Origin: Salinibacillus xinjiangensis
GTDB lineage: Bacteria; Bacillota; Bacilli; Bacillales; Alkalibacillaceae
DNA: 64,000 nt
NCBI RefSeq assembly: GCF_009649735.1
Contig: NZ_WJNH01000001.1
Coordinates: 372,001-436,000 of the forward strand
Direction: 5' to 3'
The position numbers were made by a program, and so were the translations under genes. The notes beneath the pieces were generated by a model. That model ran no database searches, was not told where the DNA came from, and saw nothing but the letters and a program-made list of their open reading frames with translations. Positions 15,880 to 24,681 of this stretch are shown here, piece by piece (positions within the stretch are counted from its first letter, which is position 1; the number at the start of each line of letters is the position of its first letter).

Positions 15880-17028
15880 TTAGTTAGAAGTTTTAAAATC
15901 CTCAGGTCTTTCGCTGACCATACCAAAAGAATAACGAATGGCTTTTACTATCCGTTTAGAGGCATTTCCATCTCCATAAGGATTTGAAGCCTTTGACATT
16001 CTCTTATAAATACTTTCGTCTGATAGTAGTTCATCTGCTAAATTATATATTTTTTCTTCTTCAGTTCCACTTAACTTTAGGGTTCCTGCCTCAACCCCTT
16101 CTGGTCTTTCAGTTGTATCACGTAATACAAGAACAGGAACTCCTAATGATGGAGCTTCTTCTTGAACTCCACCTGAGTCAGTTAAGATAATGTATGATCG
16201 ATAGGCTAGGTTATGAAAATCATATGCCCCTAATGGTTCTATCAAATGGATACGATCGTCGTTTCCTAAAATCTCATCAGCAATTTCCCTTACTTTAGGG
16301 TTTAAATGAACTGGATAAACAACTTGTACATCATCATATTTTTCAACTAATCGCTTAATAGCTGAAAACATATTCTTCATTGGTTGGCCTAGATTTTCAC
16401 GCCGATGAGCAGTTAACAAAATTAATCTGTCATTATCAACCTTGTCTAAAACCTCATGTTTATAATCTTCTTTTACCGTTGTATTCAAAGCATCGATTGC
16501 TGTATTACCCGTGATAAAAATATTGTCAGTATCCTTATTTTCCTGGATTAAATTAGATGCAGACTTATTTGTCGGAGAAAAGTGTAAATCTGCAATCACA
16601 CCTGTAATTTGTCGATTTATCTCCTCAGGAAAAGGTGAATACTTATTCCAAGTACGTAATCCAGCCTCAACGTGACCTACTTTGATTTGATTATAAAAGG
16701 CTGCTAAACTAGCCACAAACGTTGTCGTCGTATCTCCATGAACAAGTACTATATCAGGCTTAACTTCCTTCATAATTCCATCTAGACCTTCTAAGGCCGA
16801 GGCAGTTATATGTGTTAGTGTTTGACTGTCTTTCATAATATTTAAATCATAATCAGGTTTTACATTAAAAATTTTAAGAACTTGATCTAACATTTCACGA
16901 TGTTGCGCTGTTACAGTTACTATTGAGTCTATTTCTGGTGACTTTTCTAATTCTAATACTAATGGGCACATTTTAATGGCTTCTGGCCTTGTACCAAAAA
17001 CTGTCATAACCTTTAGTTTTCCTGACAT
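15880..17028 (-). CDS. mnaA: UDP-N-acetylglucosamine 2-epimerase (non-hydrolysing)
   Basis: This cytoplasmic enzyme interconverts UDP-GlcNAc and UDP-ManNAc and supplies ManNAc for teichoic acid linkage units and surface polysaccharides. The 382-residue length fits the WecB/MnaA family. Motifs seen are FGTRPEAIKM at the N-terminus, HGDTTT, HVEAGLRTW, PEEINR, TAHRRENLG and DSGGVQEEAPSLG with VLRDTTERPE. The start is ATG with GAGG upstream. It is followed by its own terminator. Context with TagO and LCP genes supports a role in wall-polymer synthesis. Confidence 0.95.
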   Translation of the reverse strand: MSGKLKVMTVFGTRPEAIKMCPLVLELEKSPEIDSIVTVTAQHREMLDQVLKIFNVKPDYDLNIMKDSQTLTHITASALEGLDGIMKEVKPDIVLVHGDTTTTFVASLAAFYNQIKVGHVEAGLRTWNKYSPFPEEINRQITGVIADLHFSPTNKSASNLIQENKDTDNIFITGNTAIDALNTTVKEDYKHEVLDKVDNDRLILLTAHRRENLGQPMKNMFSAIKRLVEKYDDVQVVYPVHLNPKVREIADEILGNDDRIHLIEPLGAYDFHNLAYRSYIILTDSGGVQEEAPSLGVPVLVLRDTTERPEGVEAGTLKLSGTEEEKIYNLADELLSDESIYKRMSKASNPYGDGNASKRIVKAIRYSFGMVSERPEDFKTSN

Positions 17029-17225
17029 TATTATACCTCATTTCTATCTTGGTCAATAAATATATTCTGTTTCAATCAGTAAAATCCTACCATGTAGGCA
17101 ATTTATTGTAAAGAAAAGGCACACTTTTCAGGTGACTTTAAACATATATTAAACCCTTCGTTTTCACTAAATAATTTTTGTCTTTTTTTATCCCATAGCA
17201 TACATTATAAATACAAAAAATATAA

Positions 17226-17254
17226 TTGAACTTAATAAAGTATGCATATATAAT
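17226..17254 (+). promoter_or_regulatory. Sigma-A-type promoter of the LCP gene
   Basis: TTGAAC at 17226-17231 and a perfect TATAAT at 17249-17254 are separated by 17 bases. The gene start is 34 bases downstream. This is one of the best promoter matches in the window. Confidence 0.7.
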
Positions 17255-17287
17255 AATAACTTAAGGGAGTTTGAATATGGGGGAAAA

Positions 17288-18256
17288 ATGATGAATCGTG
17301 TTGAATTGAGGAAGAAAAAACAACGAAAAAAATTATGGCGTCGAATATTTATGATATTAGGAATCATATTAATCACATCTCTAAGTTATGGTGGATATGT
17401 TTTTTATGAGTCCTATCAAGCTGCGAGCAAAACATATGACGACTTAGGCAGAGATAAATCAAAATTACGTGAGGATAAGGTTTCTATTTCTCAAGATCCC
17501 TTTTCTGTACTGTTAATGGGCGTTGAGAGCTATTCAAGTGGCGGTGGAGATACAGGAAGATCAGATACATTAATGCTTGCCACCTTTAATCCGGAACAAA
17601 AAAACATGAAATTAATGAGTATACCTCGTGATACACGTGTAGAAATTGCTGAGCGAAATACAGTAGAAAAAATTAACCATGCCTACGCTTATGGCGGTAA
17701 GAAAATGACAATTGAAACTGTAGAAAACTTTTTAGATATTCCTGTTGATTATTATGCTACTGTAAATTTTGATGGATTTAAGAATATAGTTGATGTGTTA
17801 GGTGGCATTGATGTAAATGTTCCCTTTGATTTCCAACAAAATAGTGATGACCGTATTGCTGAAAAATTGCAGTTCTATGAAGGTCCAATGGAGCTAAATG
17901 GACGTTATGCACTTGCATATGCCCGTATGAGACTTGAAGATCCAAAAGGTGACTTAGGTCGAGTTGAACGACAAAAAGAAGTTGTGACAGCAGTTATAGA
18001 TAAAGTTACTTCTGCAAGCACTGTATTTAAAATTGATGATTTAGCAAATGAATTAGGTAATAATATCGAAACAAACATGAAAATTTCCGATGCACTTAAG
18101 CTTTATAAAAAGTATCCTAACTTCAGTACTTCCAAGATTGAGCAAATTACCTTAGAGGGTACACCACAGTATATTGATGGCGTATCATATTATATTGTAG
18201 ATGAGCAATCATTATCTAACGTAAAACAACAACTAAAAGAACACTTAGATATATAA
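17288..18256 (+). CDS. LytR-CpsA-Psr (LCP) family wall-polymer ligase
   Basis: LCP enzymes attach teichoic acids or other undecaprenyl-linked polymers to peptidoglycan outside the membrane. The 322-residue protein has a basic N-terminus, one membrane anchor (about residues 19-41) and an LCP domain from about residue 75. Diagnostic motifs are GRSDTLML, SIPRDTRVEI, INHAYAYGG and YARMRLEDPKGDLGRVERQ, carrying the arginines and aspartates that bind the lipid pyrophosphate. Two ATG codons stand in tandem at 17288 and 17291; the second has better spacing to GGGGG. It is monocistronic, with its own promoter and a bidirectional terminator shared with the convergent gene. Confidence 0.93.
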   Translation: MMNRVELRKKKQRKKLWRRIFMILGIILITSLSYGGYVFYESYQAASKTYDDLGRDKSKLREDKVSISQDPFSVLLMGVESYSSGGGDTGRSDTLMLATFNPEQKNMKLMSIPRDTRVEIAERNTVEKINHAYAYGGKKMTIETVENFLDIPVDYYATVNFDGFKNIVDVLGGIDVNVPFDFQQNSDDRIAEKLQFYEGPMELNGRYALAYARMRLEDPKGDLGRVERQKEVVTAVIDKVTSASTVFKIDDLANELGNNIETNMKISDALKLYKKYPNFSTSKIEQITLEGTPQYIDGVSYYIVDEQSLSNVKQQLKEHLDI

Positions 18257-18261
18257 AAAAT

Positions 18262-18300
18262 AAAGCCGATTAGTTGATAACTTTCCAACTATCGGCTTTA
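18262..18300. terminator. Bidirectional terminator between convergent LCP and TagO-like genes
   Basis: AAAGCCGATTAGTTG and CAACTATCGGCTTT form a 14-15-bp stem with one mismatch around a short loop, with A-rich and T-rich flanks on both sides. The stop codon of the minus-strand gene (18298-18300) lies inside the base of the stem, so the two convergent genes share one element. Confidence 0.8.
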
Positions 18301-19395
18301 TACTTTATTATCTTGTTCTTGATTTTTAGTTGCTTTTTTTATACCCAAAATTCTTCTTATAAGATTTAAAACTGGTTGTTGACCATTTCCTACTAACCCA
18401 ACAATTTCAGCGATAATATGAAGAAAAAAAACAATAACAGTAATAATGATAAACGACGTTAGTAAAGTGGAATTGGTAAAAAGAATAGCAAGAATTCCAA
18501 ATAGTGTACTAAAGGAATAAATTATTAACACGGATGTGCGATGGCTAAATCCCGCATTAATTAACTGATAATGTAAATGCTTTTTGTCAGGTGCCATAAT
18601 TTTTTGTCCACTTGTAGCTCGCCTAATAATTGCAAACAGGGTGTCAAATATAGGAATAGCCAAAATAATAATTGGAATAATGAAACTAAAAAGCGCAACA
18701 TTTTTAAATAAACCTAACATGGAGATAATCGATATGCAATAACCGAGGAATAATGCACCTGTATCACCCATAAAGATTTTAGCAGGATAAAAATTATAAA
18801 TTAAAAACCCAAGGTTACTACCAATTAATACAATACATAAATAAACTACTGTGACACGATAATCAAGGATACCCATAACTAAAATACTAGCTAAAGCTAT
18901 AGTTGAAACTCCGGCCGCAAGACCGTCAAGTCCATCTATAAGGTTAATGGCATTTGTGACCCCAATAACCCATAGAATTGTAATAATAAAACTGAAATTC
19001 TCTAAATAAATTAGGCCAAAAAAAGGCAAAGTGATCTTTTCAATTATTAATCCTGATGAAATGACTAATAAAGCGGCAGATACTTGACCAATTAGTTTGT
19101 AAATTGGTTTCAATTGAAATAGGTCGTCTAAAATACCTGTAATTATAATAATAAGTCCGCCTAAAGCAATTTCAAAAAAATGTTCATGATTCGGTTGTAA
19201 ATACATCAGTGAGACTGCCACACCAATAAAGATTGCCAATCCCCCTAAACGCGGGCGTATCCCTTGGTGGATTTTTCTCTCCTCCGGCTCATCTAATGCA
19301 CCTATTTTTACAGCTACCTTTTTAACTAAAGGGGTGATACATACTGTCACAAAAAATGATATCAAAAAAGCGATGACAATCACTTGTACATCCAT
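18298..19395 (-). CDS. Second undecaprenyl-phosphate GlcNAc-1-phosphate transferase (TagO/WecA-like)
   Basis: This 365-residue membrane enzyme is a paralogue of the product of 12082-13128, with the same motifs: LDDLFQL, NAINLIDGLDGLAAG, GDTGALFLGY and DKKHLHYQLINAGFSHRTS. The tail is longer and charged. I place the start at ATG 19395 with AGTAGG upstream; an in-frame extension to 19449 has no binding site. Two such enzymes in one chromosome region suggest that separate polymers are started on undecaprenyl phosphate. MraY is unlikely because the HLHH-type motif and the IDGLDGLA form match WecA/TagO. Confidence 0.9.
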   Translation of the reverse strand: MDVQVIVIAFLISFFVTVCITPLVKKVAVKIGALDEPEERKIHQGIRPRLGGLAIFIGVAVSLMYLQPNHEHFFEIALGGLIIIITGILDDLFQLKPIYKLIGQVSAALLVISSGLIIEKITLPFFGLIYLENFSFIITILWVIGVTNAINLIDGLDGLAAGVSTIALASILVMGILDYRVTVVYLCIVLIGSNLGFLIYNFYPAKIFMGDTGALFLGYCISIISMLGLFKNVALFSFIIPIIILAIPIFDTLFAIIRRATSGQKIMAPDKKHLHYQLINAGFSHRTSVLIIYSFSTLFGILAILFTNSTLLTSFIIITVIVFFLHIIAEIVGLVGNGQQPVLNLIRRILGIKKATKNQEQDNKV

Positions 19396-19500
19396 AAAAG
19401 CACCTACTCTTATTGTTTCTATAAACACACACTTATATAATAATATCACATTCTTATTGTGGTGAAAATCAGTAATAAATATGAAAACAACTTCTACATC

Positions 19501-19550
19501 AATAAAATAATCCCAAAACGCATATCATATTATTTGAATACGTTTTGGGA
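19501..19550 (-). terminator. Intrinsic terminator after the carboxypeptidase gene
   Basis: Minus-strand arms TCCCAAAACG and CGTTTTGGGA pair perfectly over 10 bases around a long AT-rich loop and are followed by TTATTTTATT. It starts 9 bases after the stop of the gene at 19560. Confidence 0.7.
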
Positions 19551-19559
19551 AGTTTTGAT

Positions 19560-22500
19560 TTACCTGTTAAATCTGTTGTTATACGCTTCTTGAGCTAACA
19601 TTAGTCCAACAGAGTGATTTTCATACCATATAGAATTAAAATTACTTAATGGCACAGGCCTTGGTCCTACAGGGGGCGATATTTCAGGCGTAAATCCTGG
19701 TTTCTTTTCTCCATGTAAGAACCAATCTGTGTATCCACCACCACTAGGGTTTGGACCAGGTTTTACTAAGCTATAGCCTGTATTACCTCTTATCATTTCT
19801 GCAATTCTTCTAGCGTTTCTTTCTAGTTCACCGGATGCTTTATATTTCCAATAAAGTATTTCACCAGAAGAATGATAAGCAACTGCTGTTTTAAAATCAT
19901 GAGCCAAGGTAAAGTTGTAAATTGCTCTAGACTCCGGTTCACTTAATGGAGATGGTCCCTTATAATTCATGGAACTAGGTTCACCTGAATTATATTTAAT
20001 GGTGTCCCATCCCGCTGGATATTGACGGTTTAAGTCTACACCTCGGATATTCGCTTTCCAAGAACTAAAATTTTCACTTCCATTATTCAGAAGAATAACC
20101 TCATGTGGTTTACTTGCACTATATGGACCCTTTTGTACTAAAGTAACTCCATCTGGGTTTACCATTGGAACAAACCAAATTGAAGTTTTGTTGAGAATGT
20201 TTCTTGCATCAAACCCATCAATACTTCCATCTTTAACATACGCTTGACTGTAGCTATCAACCATTTCCATAACCAAATTAGTTGTTAACCATTCACGAGC
20301 ATGGTGAGCAGCATTGATAAAAATTTCAGTATTTCCTTTTCCGAGTTTAAGAGCATATAGATTTCTTCCATCCACTGACTTCCCTATTACTTCCCATGAA
20401 ATAAGATGCGGATATGTTTTTTGAAGTTCATCAATATCATCTTTTAGTTCTTCATAGGTGTACTCTTGATATGGATTTACGATTTCTTTAGCAACCATCA
20501 CATTAGCTTCAACTTTACTTTTAGATACATATCCGTACCTGCCACTAATGTTTACTTCATACCAATTTCCATAATCACGTACTACAGGATATTGCTTTCC
20601 TTTTTCTATTGTTGCAAATGGAATCAGTTCTTTGCCTGTGTTGTCATATATAACAACGTCTTGCTTAGGTTTTAGAGTTCCATTTGAATAACTCGCTTTC
20701 TTACTGTTTTGAAAAGCATTTGCATAGGATGGGTCTGTCTTTGATTTACGAACATAGCCATAATGATTACCAAACCTAATACGGTGCCAATTTCCATAAT
20801 CACTTACACGTTCATAAGTTTGTCCTTTGGTCAAAGTTCCAACTATCACTAATGATCCACTACGATTATCATAAACAGGTAAATTAGACTCATTGACCTT
20901 AAAATACTTGGTATTTTTAGTAAAAGTTCTTTTCACATCATTTTTTTGGATATACCCAACTTTGTTAGCAATTAAAACACGATACCAATTCCCATAATCA
21001 CTAGCAACAGGATGTGATTCACCATCTTCTAAAACTCCAAATGGCTCAAGCTTACCAGACGAATTATCATAAACAGTCACGTCTCCAATGGGAATAATTT
21101 CCATATCGCTATTCTTATAAGTTGTATTGTAGTTAGGAATTTGTTTTTTGAAATTCGGAATAGTCCCTGACTTATGAACATACCCATAATGATCTCCAAA
21201 CTGTATTCGGTGCCAGTTTCCATAGTCACTTACACGTTCATATACTTGACCTTTTGTAAGCTCGCCTATCTTTTTTAATCCTTTTTGTCGGTTATCATAG
21301 ACCGTTAAACCATCAGTAGTGACTTCGAAGTATTTTGATTTTGAATCAAAATAACCATTTACACTGGTCTTATGAATATACCCTACTCGATTAGCTACTA
21401 AAATGCGATACCAATCACCATAATCCGATACTATCGGAAATCTATGGCCATTTCTTATCTTTGTAAAAGGGACTAGCTTTTTCCCAGTGTTATCGTACAC
21501 TACTGCATCATTACTTGCTATGAAACTTTCAGAGCTATTTTCATAGTTTTGGTTTTCATTTTTAAGAGAATTTCCGTTTGCTGGCACAGTGTCAGCCTTC
21601 CACACATAACCAAAGTGATCTCCGTATTGAATACGATGCCAGTTTCCATAATCACTCACACGAGGATAGACTTGATCTTTTTTCAATGTCCCAACTTCTA
21701 CGAGTTTTCCAGTTCGATTATCATAAACCGGTAAATTATTTGTGGTTACTTTAAAATAATTGTTTTGTTCCACAAAAAGCTTTGTAACTTTTGACTTTTG
21801 TATATAACCTACCCGGTCAGCAATTAAAACACGATACCAATTTCCGTAATCGGAAACAATTTCATGTTCTTGACCTTTTTTAAGTTCAGCAAATGGGACT
21901 AATTCACCAGAAGTATTATCATAAACTGTTACCTCTTCATCTACTCTAAACTTTCTTGATGAATTCTTATAAGTTTTATTTTCATTATTTATAGAATTAT
22001 GGTTACCTGAAGTTGTGTTTTGTTTATGGACATAGCCATAATGAGAACCAAACTGAATTCGATGCCAGTTTCCGTAGTCACTATCAATCGGATAAGTTTG
22101 GTCCTTAATTAAAGTTCCTATTTCCTTTAATTCTTTTCCACGATTATCATAAACTATCGCTTCATGATTAATTACTTTGAAACAGTTTCCATAATTTGTA
22201 GATTGATAAGTTTTATTTATATTTGGAATATCTTTTTTCTTAACAACTTTATTAGGACTGAAATTGGGTGTATCAGTGTCATTATCAATAGTAGTAACAA
22301 CACTTTTATCTACATCCACAATTCTATTTCCGAGTACCACGCGATAAACATTTTCTTTATCTTCTAATATCGGATATTTTTCACTTTGCGATAATGTTAC
22401 GTGAAATTTAGGTTTCTCTACTTCTAGTTTTAGATCTTTCTTTGGAGTAAAATACCCTTTTATTACTTCTGGATTAAAATTGGCATAAGAGTTTTCCATA

Positions 22501-22808
22501 CTCTTATTAGGGACAATCTGGGCTTTCTCCTTGCTTATTTCAAAGTTTGTTTCACCCCATTGAATTTGATAGTTATCTTCCATTTCTTTAGCAAAAATCA
22601 GTGTCCCTTGTTTGATTTCGCCCTTTACCTGCTCATCTATGTTCACAGATACCGGATTATTTACTTTTATAATTACATTATGATATGCTAGTTGCTCTGT
22701 TGCCTCAACAGTAAGAGGAATTGTTGAAAAGATTAATAGAAATACTAGAAACCATGTAAATAATCTTGACGTTTTTTTGTTTTGTTTTCGTATTTTCCCC
22801 ACCTCCAT
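19560..22808 (-). CDS. Secreted M14 zinc carboxypeptidase with eight SH3-like repeats
   Basis: A signal peptide (basic start, then LFTWFLVFLLIFSTIPLTVEA) is followed by an N-terminal region, eight SH3-like repeats (about residues 215-765) and an M14 carboxypeptidase domain (about 785-1075). The M14 zinc ligands are visible as HHAREW and the later histidine in AVAYHSSG. DLNRQYPAGW is a conserved substrate-site segment, and the catalytic glutamate is in GFTPEI. Such enzymes trim peptides at the C-terminal end; peptidoglycan stem peptides are a likely target here. The start is uncertain. ATG 22817 overlaps a TATAAT box, so I use ATG 22808, although GGAGG lies just inside that start. The repeats match those of the proteins at 46560 and 50159. 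Confidence 0.92.
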   Translation of the reverse strand: MEVGKIRKQNKKTSRLFTWFLVFLLIFSTIPLTVEATEQLAYHNVIIKVNNPVSVNIDEQVKGEIKQGTLIFAKEMEDNYQIQWGETNFEISKEKAQIVPNKSMENSYANFNPEVIKGYFTPKKDLKLEVEKPKFHVTLSQSEKYPILEDKENVYRVVLGNRIVDVDKSVVTTIDNDTDTPNFSPNKVVKKKDIPNINKTYQSTNYGNCFKVINHEAIVYDNRGKELKEIGTLIKDQTYPIDSDYGNWHRIQFGSHYGYVHKQNTTSGNHNSINNENKTYKNSSRKFRVDEEVTVYDNTSGELVPFAELKKGQEHEIVSDYGNWYRVLIADRVGYIQKSKVTKLFVEQNNYFKVTTNNLPVYDNRTGKLVEVGTLKKDQVYPRVSDYGNWHRIQYGDHFGYVWKADTVPANGNSLKNENQNYENSSESFIASNDAVVYDNTGKKLVPFTKIRNGHRFPIVSDYGDWYRILVANRVGYIHKTSVNGYFDSKSKYFEVTTDGLTVYDNRQKGLKKIGELTKGQVYERVSDYGNWHRIQFGDHYGYVHKSGTIPNFKKQIPNYNTTYKNSDMEIIPIGDVTVYDNSSGKLEPFGVLEDGESHPVASDYGNWYRVLIANKVGYIQKNDVKRTFTKNTKYFKVNESNLPVYDNRSGSLVIVGTLTKGQTYERVSDYGNWHRIRFGNHYGYVRKSKTDPSYANAFQNSKKASYSNGTLKPKQDVVIYDNTGKELIPFATIEKGKQYPVVRDYGNWYEVNISGRYGYVSKSKVEANVMVAKEIVNPYQEYTYEELKDDIDELQKTYPHLISWEVIGKSVDGRNLYALKLGKGNTEIFINAAHHAREWLTTNLVMEMVDSYSQAYVKDGSIDGFDARNILNKTSIWFVPMVNPDGVTLVQKGPYSASKPHEVILLNNGSENFSSWKANIRGVDLNRQYPAGWDTIKYNSGEPSSMNYKGPSPLSEPESRAIYNFTLAHDFKTAVAYHSSGEILYWKYKASGELERNARRIAEMIRGNTGYSLVKPGPNPSGGGYTDWFLHGEKKPGFTPEISPPVGPRPVPLSNFNSIWYENHSVGLMLAQEAYNNRFNR
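20510..22170 (-). repeat. Eight SH3-like repeats in alternating A/B order (carboxypeptidase gene)
   Basis: Each unit is about 70-75 residues and has a YDN box, a Gly-Gln/Lys-x-Tyr turn, a DYGNW box and a GYV/GYI end. Type A units read VYDNR...NWHRIQFG...GYVHK; type B units read VYDNTSG...NWYRVLI...GYIQK. A and B strictly alternate four times, so the true repeat period is a pair of about 150 residues. Confidence 0.85.
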
Positions 22809-22884
22809 GACATACATTATACTACAAATTTAGACAATATCAGATTGTTTTTTATGATATAAGTCAATTAAAGCAAAAATTTAA

Positions 22885-22913
22885 TTGAGCAATTTTATAT
22901 AGTAATATACAAT
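22885..22913 (+). promoter_or_regulatory. Promoter-like element before the 148-residue membrane protein
   Basis: TTGAGC at 22885-22890 and TACAAT at 22908-22913 are spaced by 17 bases, 52 bases before the gene start at 22966. The match to a sigma-A promoter is good but not perfect. Confidence 0.5.
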
Positions 22914-22965
22914 AGATAGGAACAATTAAAATAGTGATGTAATCTACAGATGGGGAGCACCTGAT

Positions 22966-23412
22966 ATGAAAGATGTTATCATGTTAGTTACAGAAATCAT
23001 TAATATATTACATGATTTATTAATTGAAAAATTTGGAGTGAATATGTCAGATAAAGACCTCCATTTTTGGATTATAGGAATAATAGGAATGATATCTTTT
23101 TTTATGGTTTTTTATAGCTTCAAACTTATTTCTAAGCTTAAGTGGCATGTTTCTATACTCTCTTTCATTTATACCTTTACGATGATGGTTGTGTTGGTTT
23201 TCGCCATTGAAATTCAACAAGCTATCACCAATAGAGGGAATAAGGAGTTTGCTGATGCTGTGATAGGTTTATGGGGGTTTATTGTATTCTTTACTGTATA
23301 CACATTTCTTGTTATTACAATATACTTTGTTAGTAAAATTATTAAGAATTCTACTTACAAAAAAGACATTGAATACACAAAGAGAACAGAGCGTTATAAC
23401 AAACAAAAATGA
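22966..23412 (+). CDS. Small membrane protein of unknown function
   Basis: The 148-residue protein has three clear hydrophobic segments (about residues 34-53, 64-83 and 98-122) and a basic tail ending in Lys/Arg/Tyr-rich sequence. I recognise no family. The start is ATG with GGGGAGC upstream. It is transcribed alone, with a plausible promoter and a strong terminator. It diverges from the carboxypeptidase gene, so a shared regulatory region is possible. Confidence 0.65.
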   Translation: MKDVIMLVTEIINILHDLLIEKFGVNMSDKDLHFWIIGIIGMISFFMVFYSFKLISKLKWHVSILSFIYTFTMMVVLVFAIEIQQAITNRGNKEFADAVIGLWGFIVFFTVYTFLVITIYFVSKIIKNSTYKKDIEYTKRTERYNKQK

Positions 23413-23428
23413 GTACGTGTTATTAAAA

Positions 23429-23482
23429 ATTGCCACACACTAAGTTATTTTTTGTTTTGCTAAGTGTGTGGCAATCTTTTTT
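23429..23482 (+). terminator. Strong intrinsic terminator after the small membrane protein gene
   Basis: ATTGCCACACACT and AGTGTGTGGCAAT form a perfect 13-bp stem followed by CTTTTTT. The upstream side is also A-rich, so it may work on both strands. Confidence 0.85.
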
Positions 23483-23563
23483 ATCAACATAATTATTGTT
23501 ACTTTAATGGAATTATTATAGAAAAAACACTATTGTACTCTACAGGCTGGGAAGACTTTGTAG

Positions 23564-24283
23564 TCAACCTTCATTTATGAATTGCTGTAACTCATCTGGC
23601 GTTCCTAATATATGAACTTTTTCAAAATCAACATAAGAGATTCTCACTTCCCCTCCTTTTTGAATCAAAAGGTTATAAAGTGGCGCAACATATTTCTCCC
23701 CTTTTTCAAGGTTAATTTCGTCCGCATAATACTCATTATATAAGTCACTATATAGTTTACAGGAAGAGAAATAATAGGCACCCAGTGTACAATTATCCGA
23801 AATACGGACTTTCTCTCTAACTTCAATAGCCTTTCCATCATTATCTAATTTCACAAAACTCCAGTGTTCACCAGGTGCTTGAAAGCATGGAATGAAGCCA
23901 TCTCCTACGATTTTTTCTGTTTTCATTGCCCCTACTTCTACATACGTATCAATATTGTAAATTAAAAGGGGTGCATCAGATTTCCATTGCTCTTTTGCAA
24001 GCATAGCTGTTGTTGCTTGTCCGTCGGTTACATGGTCGATTTCGATTACTGCATGTGAAGTAAAACTAAACTTTTCACACATTTTCTTAATAAATTCAGA
24101 AGAGTTGTCTTCTTTTCGTACGATAAAAATATAATGATTAGATGAATCATAATATCCTTCTAGACTCATCATGGACCATTCAAACAATGTTTTTCCTTTT
24201 GCTTCAATCATGTACTTTGGAACATCGTAACCCGCTTTCTTAAAACGGGAACCGAGTCCGGCCATTGTGATTACAATATTCAT
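23564..24283 (-). CDS. Sugar-phosphate or related nucleotidyltransferase
   Basis: The 239-residue protein is a GT-A-fold nucleotidyltransferase. It has the N-terminal signature ITMAGLGSRFKKAGY, the lysine of the DVPKYMI segment and the acidic metal site at YNIDTYV. It makes an NDP- or CMP-activated sugar or alcohol for a capsule-type polymer. Its ATG overlaps the stop of the HAD gene upstream (TAATG). Together with the HAD protein and the kinase-like protein it forms a three-gene activation module. LicC-like or hexose-phosphate-type activity are both possible; the substrate is not assigned. Confidence 0.82.
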   Translation of the reverse strand: MNIVITMAGLGSRFKKAGYDVPKYMIEAKGKTLFEWSMMSLEGYYDSSNHYIFIVRKEDNSSEFIKKMCEKFSFTSHAVIEIDHVTDGQATTAMLAKEQWKSDAPLLIYNIDTYVEVGAMKTEKIVGDGFIPCFQAPGEHWSFVKLDNDGKAIEVREKVRISDNCTLGAYYFSSCKLYSDLYNEYYADEINLEKGEKYVAPLYNLLIQKGGEVRISYVDFEKVHILGTPDELQQFINEG

Positions 24284-24681
24284 TACTTACACTCCTCTCT
24301 CGAATTTTTGCATATTTCATCTAATTGTTCGGGGCTGTATTTCAAAAATTCATCTGGACGAACAGAACGGTCATCTACATAAAAACCGACATGACCTGGC
24401 CATGGTTTTCCGTAAATCACTTCATCATATGGGATATCCCATTTATCTAGCCACGCAAGTAACACTTTCGCAGTGTTTGCGTTAATTAGCCCAATGTTTC
24501 CGTTATAAGAATTCATATTACGAGCGGTAAATAAGACAATTTTTGCACCTTGTTCTTTATACGTGCGTAATTTTTCAACCATCTCTGAATAAGGAATAAG
24601 ATCAGCATATTCTTCTCCTTTTTGTTTGATAGGACAAAGAGTTCCATCGATATCAAAAACGAAAGTTAATTTTTCGTACAT
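24283..24681 (-). CDS. HAD-superfamily hydrolase of capsule biosynthesis type
   Basis: This small 132-residue HAD protein has motif I FVFDIDGTLC, motif II in IVLFTARNMNS, a lysine in GKPWPGHVG and motif IV VDDRS. It has no large cap domain, as in the capsule-linked HAD phosphatases that are encoded next to nucleotidyltransferases. The likely role is removal of a phosphate during formation of an activated polymer building block. It overlaps the upstream gene by 16 bases and the downstream gene by one base, so translation is coupled. The start is ATG with GAGGTG upstream. Confidence 0.85.
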   Translation of the reverse strand: MYEKLTFVFDIDGTLCPIKQKGEEYADLIPYSEMVEKLRTYKEQGAKIVLFTARNMNSYNGNIGLINANTAKVLLAWLDKWDIPYDEVIYGKPWPGHVGFYVDDRSVRPDEFLKYSPEQLDEICKNSREECK

